DNA of 16,067 bases from Sulfurimonadaceae bacterium. Lineage in GTDB: Bacteria; Campylobacterota; Campylobacteria; Campylobacterales; Sulfurimonadaceae. The translations under genes and the position numbers were made by a program. Under the pieces are notes generated by a model, which had not been told where the DNA came from, searched no databases, and worked only from the letters and a program-made list of their open reading frames with translations. Below are positions 15,236-16,067 of the stretch, piece after piece (positions within the stretch are counted from its first letter, which is position 1; every line of letters begins with the position of its first letter). The stretch covers positions 1 to 16,067 of the forward strand of contig JAUWRZ010000006.1 in NCBI GenBank assembly GCA_030610325.1, given 5' to 3'.

Positions 15236-16067
15236 GTGGATGAGTATTTCTACTATCTGTTGCAGGGTATTAGAAAGGTCAACGAGAAGGCAGGTCTGGT
15301 CCCGGCTGATAAGTTGCATTATGATCTTGAAGGCCAGGCAGCGAGCGATCTTATCAAAAAGACATTGATGGCTGATGCTCCCTGTATGATCAGTCGCGTC
15401 GGTGCAGCTGAGATGAAGACGATACTTAGGTATGAGGCGGGCCAAAGAGAGGGAAGCTTCCTGGAGAAGAGTAAGCGCTATCTCAGTGGAGAGAGCAGTG
15501 CCTTTTGGTATGATGAACGACTTGAGAAGCAGATGGGTGAACTTGCAGGCTTCTTCCCTGTGAATCACGAGAACCTTGATAAGTTCTCAAAGATGATGCT
15601 TGAGGAGATCGGTAACGTCGATGTCTGGGGCTCATGGATCACTGGTGAGAAGCAGATAAGCTCATATTATGATCAGGCCAAGAGTATCCGGCTTAAAGAC
15701 CTTGAACCTTACTATCATGATGATCCATGGACAGAAGTCTTAGAGAACAAAAAGGTCCTGGTTATCCACCCTTATGCGCAGACTATTCAAAAGCAGTATG
15801 CGAACCGGGAAGAGATATTTAAAGACCCTAGGATGTTACCAAAGTTTGAACTGTCGACCTATAGACCAGTACACATCATCATAGGTGAGAGCAGCGAGTT
15901 TGAATCATGGTTTGAAGCACTGGAGAAGATGAAAGAAGATATCGCGAAGATCGACTTTGATATAGCGATCATCGCTGCAGGGGCCTATGGGTTCCTATTG
16001 GCTTCACATGTAAAAAAGCTTGGTAAAAAAGCTGCACATGTCGGTGGCTCTGTTCAGTTGATGTTCG
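15236..16067 (+). CDS. GT-D-fold-like glycosyltransferase family protein (3' end outside window)
   Basis: An open frame of 277 codons runs from a GTG at 15236, three bases after the ugd stop, to the window edge without a stop. The layout resembles uncharacterised GT-D/DUF1792-like proteins of polysaccharide clusters: an early ISRVGAAEMKTIL segment (residues about 52-64), then DVWGSWITGE, the strand KKVLVIHPYAQTIQKQY, and DIAIIAAGAYGFLLASHVKK followed by KAAHVGGSVQLMF. The last block is the most familiar. In characterised GT-D enzymes a DxE motif follows an Arg-Phe-Gly; here the matching place reads V-G-A-A-E, without the Asp. A role in sugar transfer for this locus is inferred from position and these patterns. 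GGGG about eight bases upstream supports the GTG. Confidence 0.65.
   Translation, partial: MDEYFYYLLQGIRKVNEKAGLVPADKLHYDLEGQAASDLIKKTLMADAPCMISRVGAAEMKTILRYEAGQREGSFLEKSKRYLSGESSAFWYDERLEKQMGELAGFFPVNHENLDKFSKMMLEEIGNVDVWGSWITGEKQISSYYDQAKSIRLKDLEPYYHDDPWTEVLENKKVLVIHPYAQTIQKQYANREEIFKDPRMLPKFELSTYRPVHIIIGESSEFESWFEALEKMKEDIAKIDFDIAIIAAGAYGFLLASHVKKLGKKAAHVGGSVQLMF

Noticed and set aside
15137..15568. Minus-strand open frame of 143 codons spanning the ugd end and next gene
   Set aside because: Both overlapping plus-strand genes are better supported by motifs and spacing.

Overview
The window is a densely packed bacterial chromosomal segment. It most likely comes from the Campylobacterota (formerly Epsilonproteobacteria), from a free-living sulfur/hydrogen-oxidising type with G+C in the 40s by eye (Sulfurimonas/Sulfurovum/Sulfuricurvum-like; genus not determinable here). 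The main evidence is an HP0268-family small protein (known essentially from this phylum) beside miaB and divergent from nusA, an arrangement I recall from Helicobacter and Campylobacter. Strong TATAAT -10 boxes without clear -35 boxes and many overlapping genes also fit.

Layout. (1) 1-727, minus: 5' part of nusA, cut by the window edge. (2) 728-894: divergent promoter region. (3) 895-6555, plus: a probable single operon of an HP0268-family protein, miaB, a DUF374 lipid acyltransferase, an unknown membrane-anchored protein, a Xer-type tyrosine recombinase, and three genes that look like a divergent PilM-PilN-PilO (GspL/M-like) inner-membrane platform. From miaB onward every junction overlaps. 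(4) 6542-8858, minus: rimO then tilS, overlapping by 8 bases; tilS overlaps the pilO-like gene tail to tail. (5) 8966-10862, plus: an HI0933-family flavoprotein, a Nudix hydrolase and a small exported protein, coupled by ATGA/GTGA overlaps. (6) 10863-11470: the only long gap, holding a small membrane-protein gene on the minus strand, inverted repeats and a promoter. (7) 11471-16067, plus: start of an exopolysaccharide/capsule locus: a Wzc-like tyrosine autokinase, UDP-glucose 6-dehydrogenase and a partial gene with a GT-D-like glycosyltransferase domain.

How they work together. NusA, MiaB, TilS and RimO serve transcription and translation (elongation factor, tRNA A37 methylthiolation, tRNA-Ile lysidine, ribosomal S12 methylthiolation). 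The PilMNO-like trio should form the cytoplasmic/inner-membrane part of a type IV pilus, type II secretion or DNA-uptake machine whose secretin, ATPases and pilins lie elsewhere. Ugd supplies UDP-glucuronate, the GT-D-like protein may use sugars, and the Wzc-like protein would control chain length and export.

The least explained parts are the PilM-like protein with an acidic 12-residue repeat between its two halves, a 39- or 30-residue membrane protein with two nested starts each preceded by a near-perfect Shine-Dalgarno sequence, and the structured 11.1-11.4 kb gap. No CRISPR array, tRNA, rRNA, transposase or phage gene was recognised.
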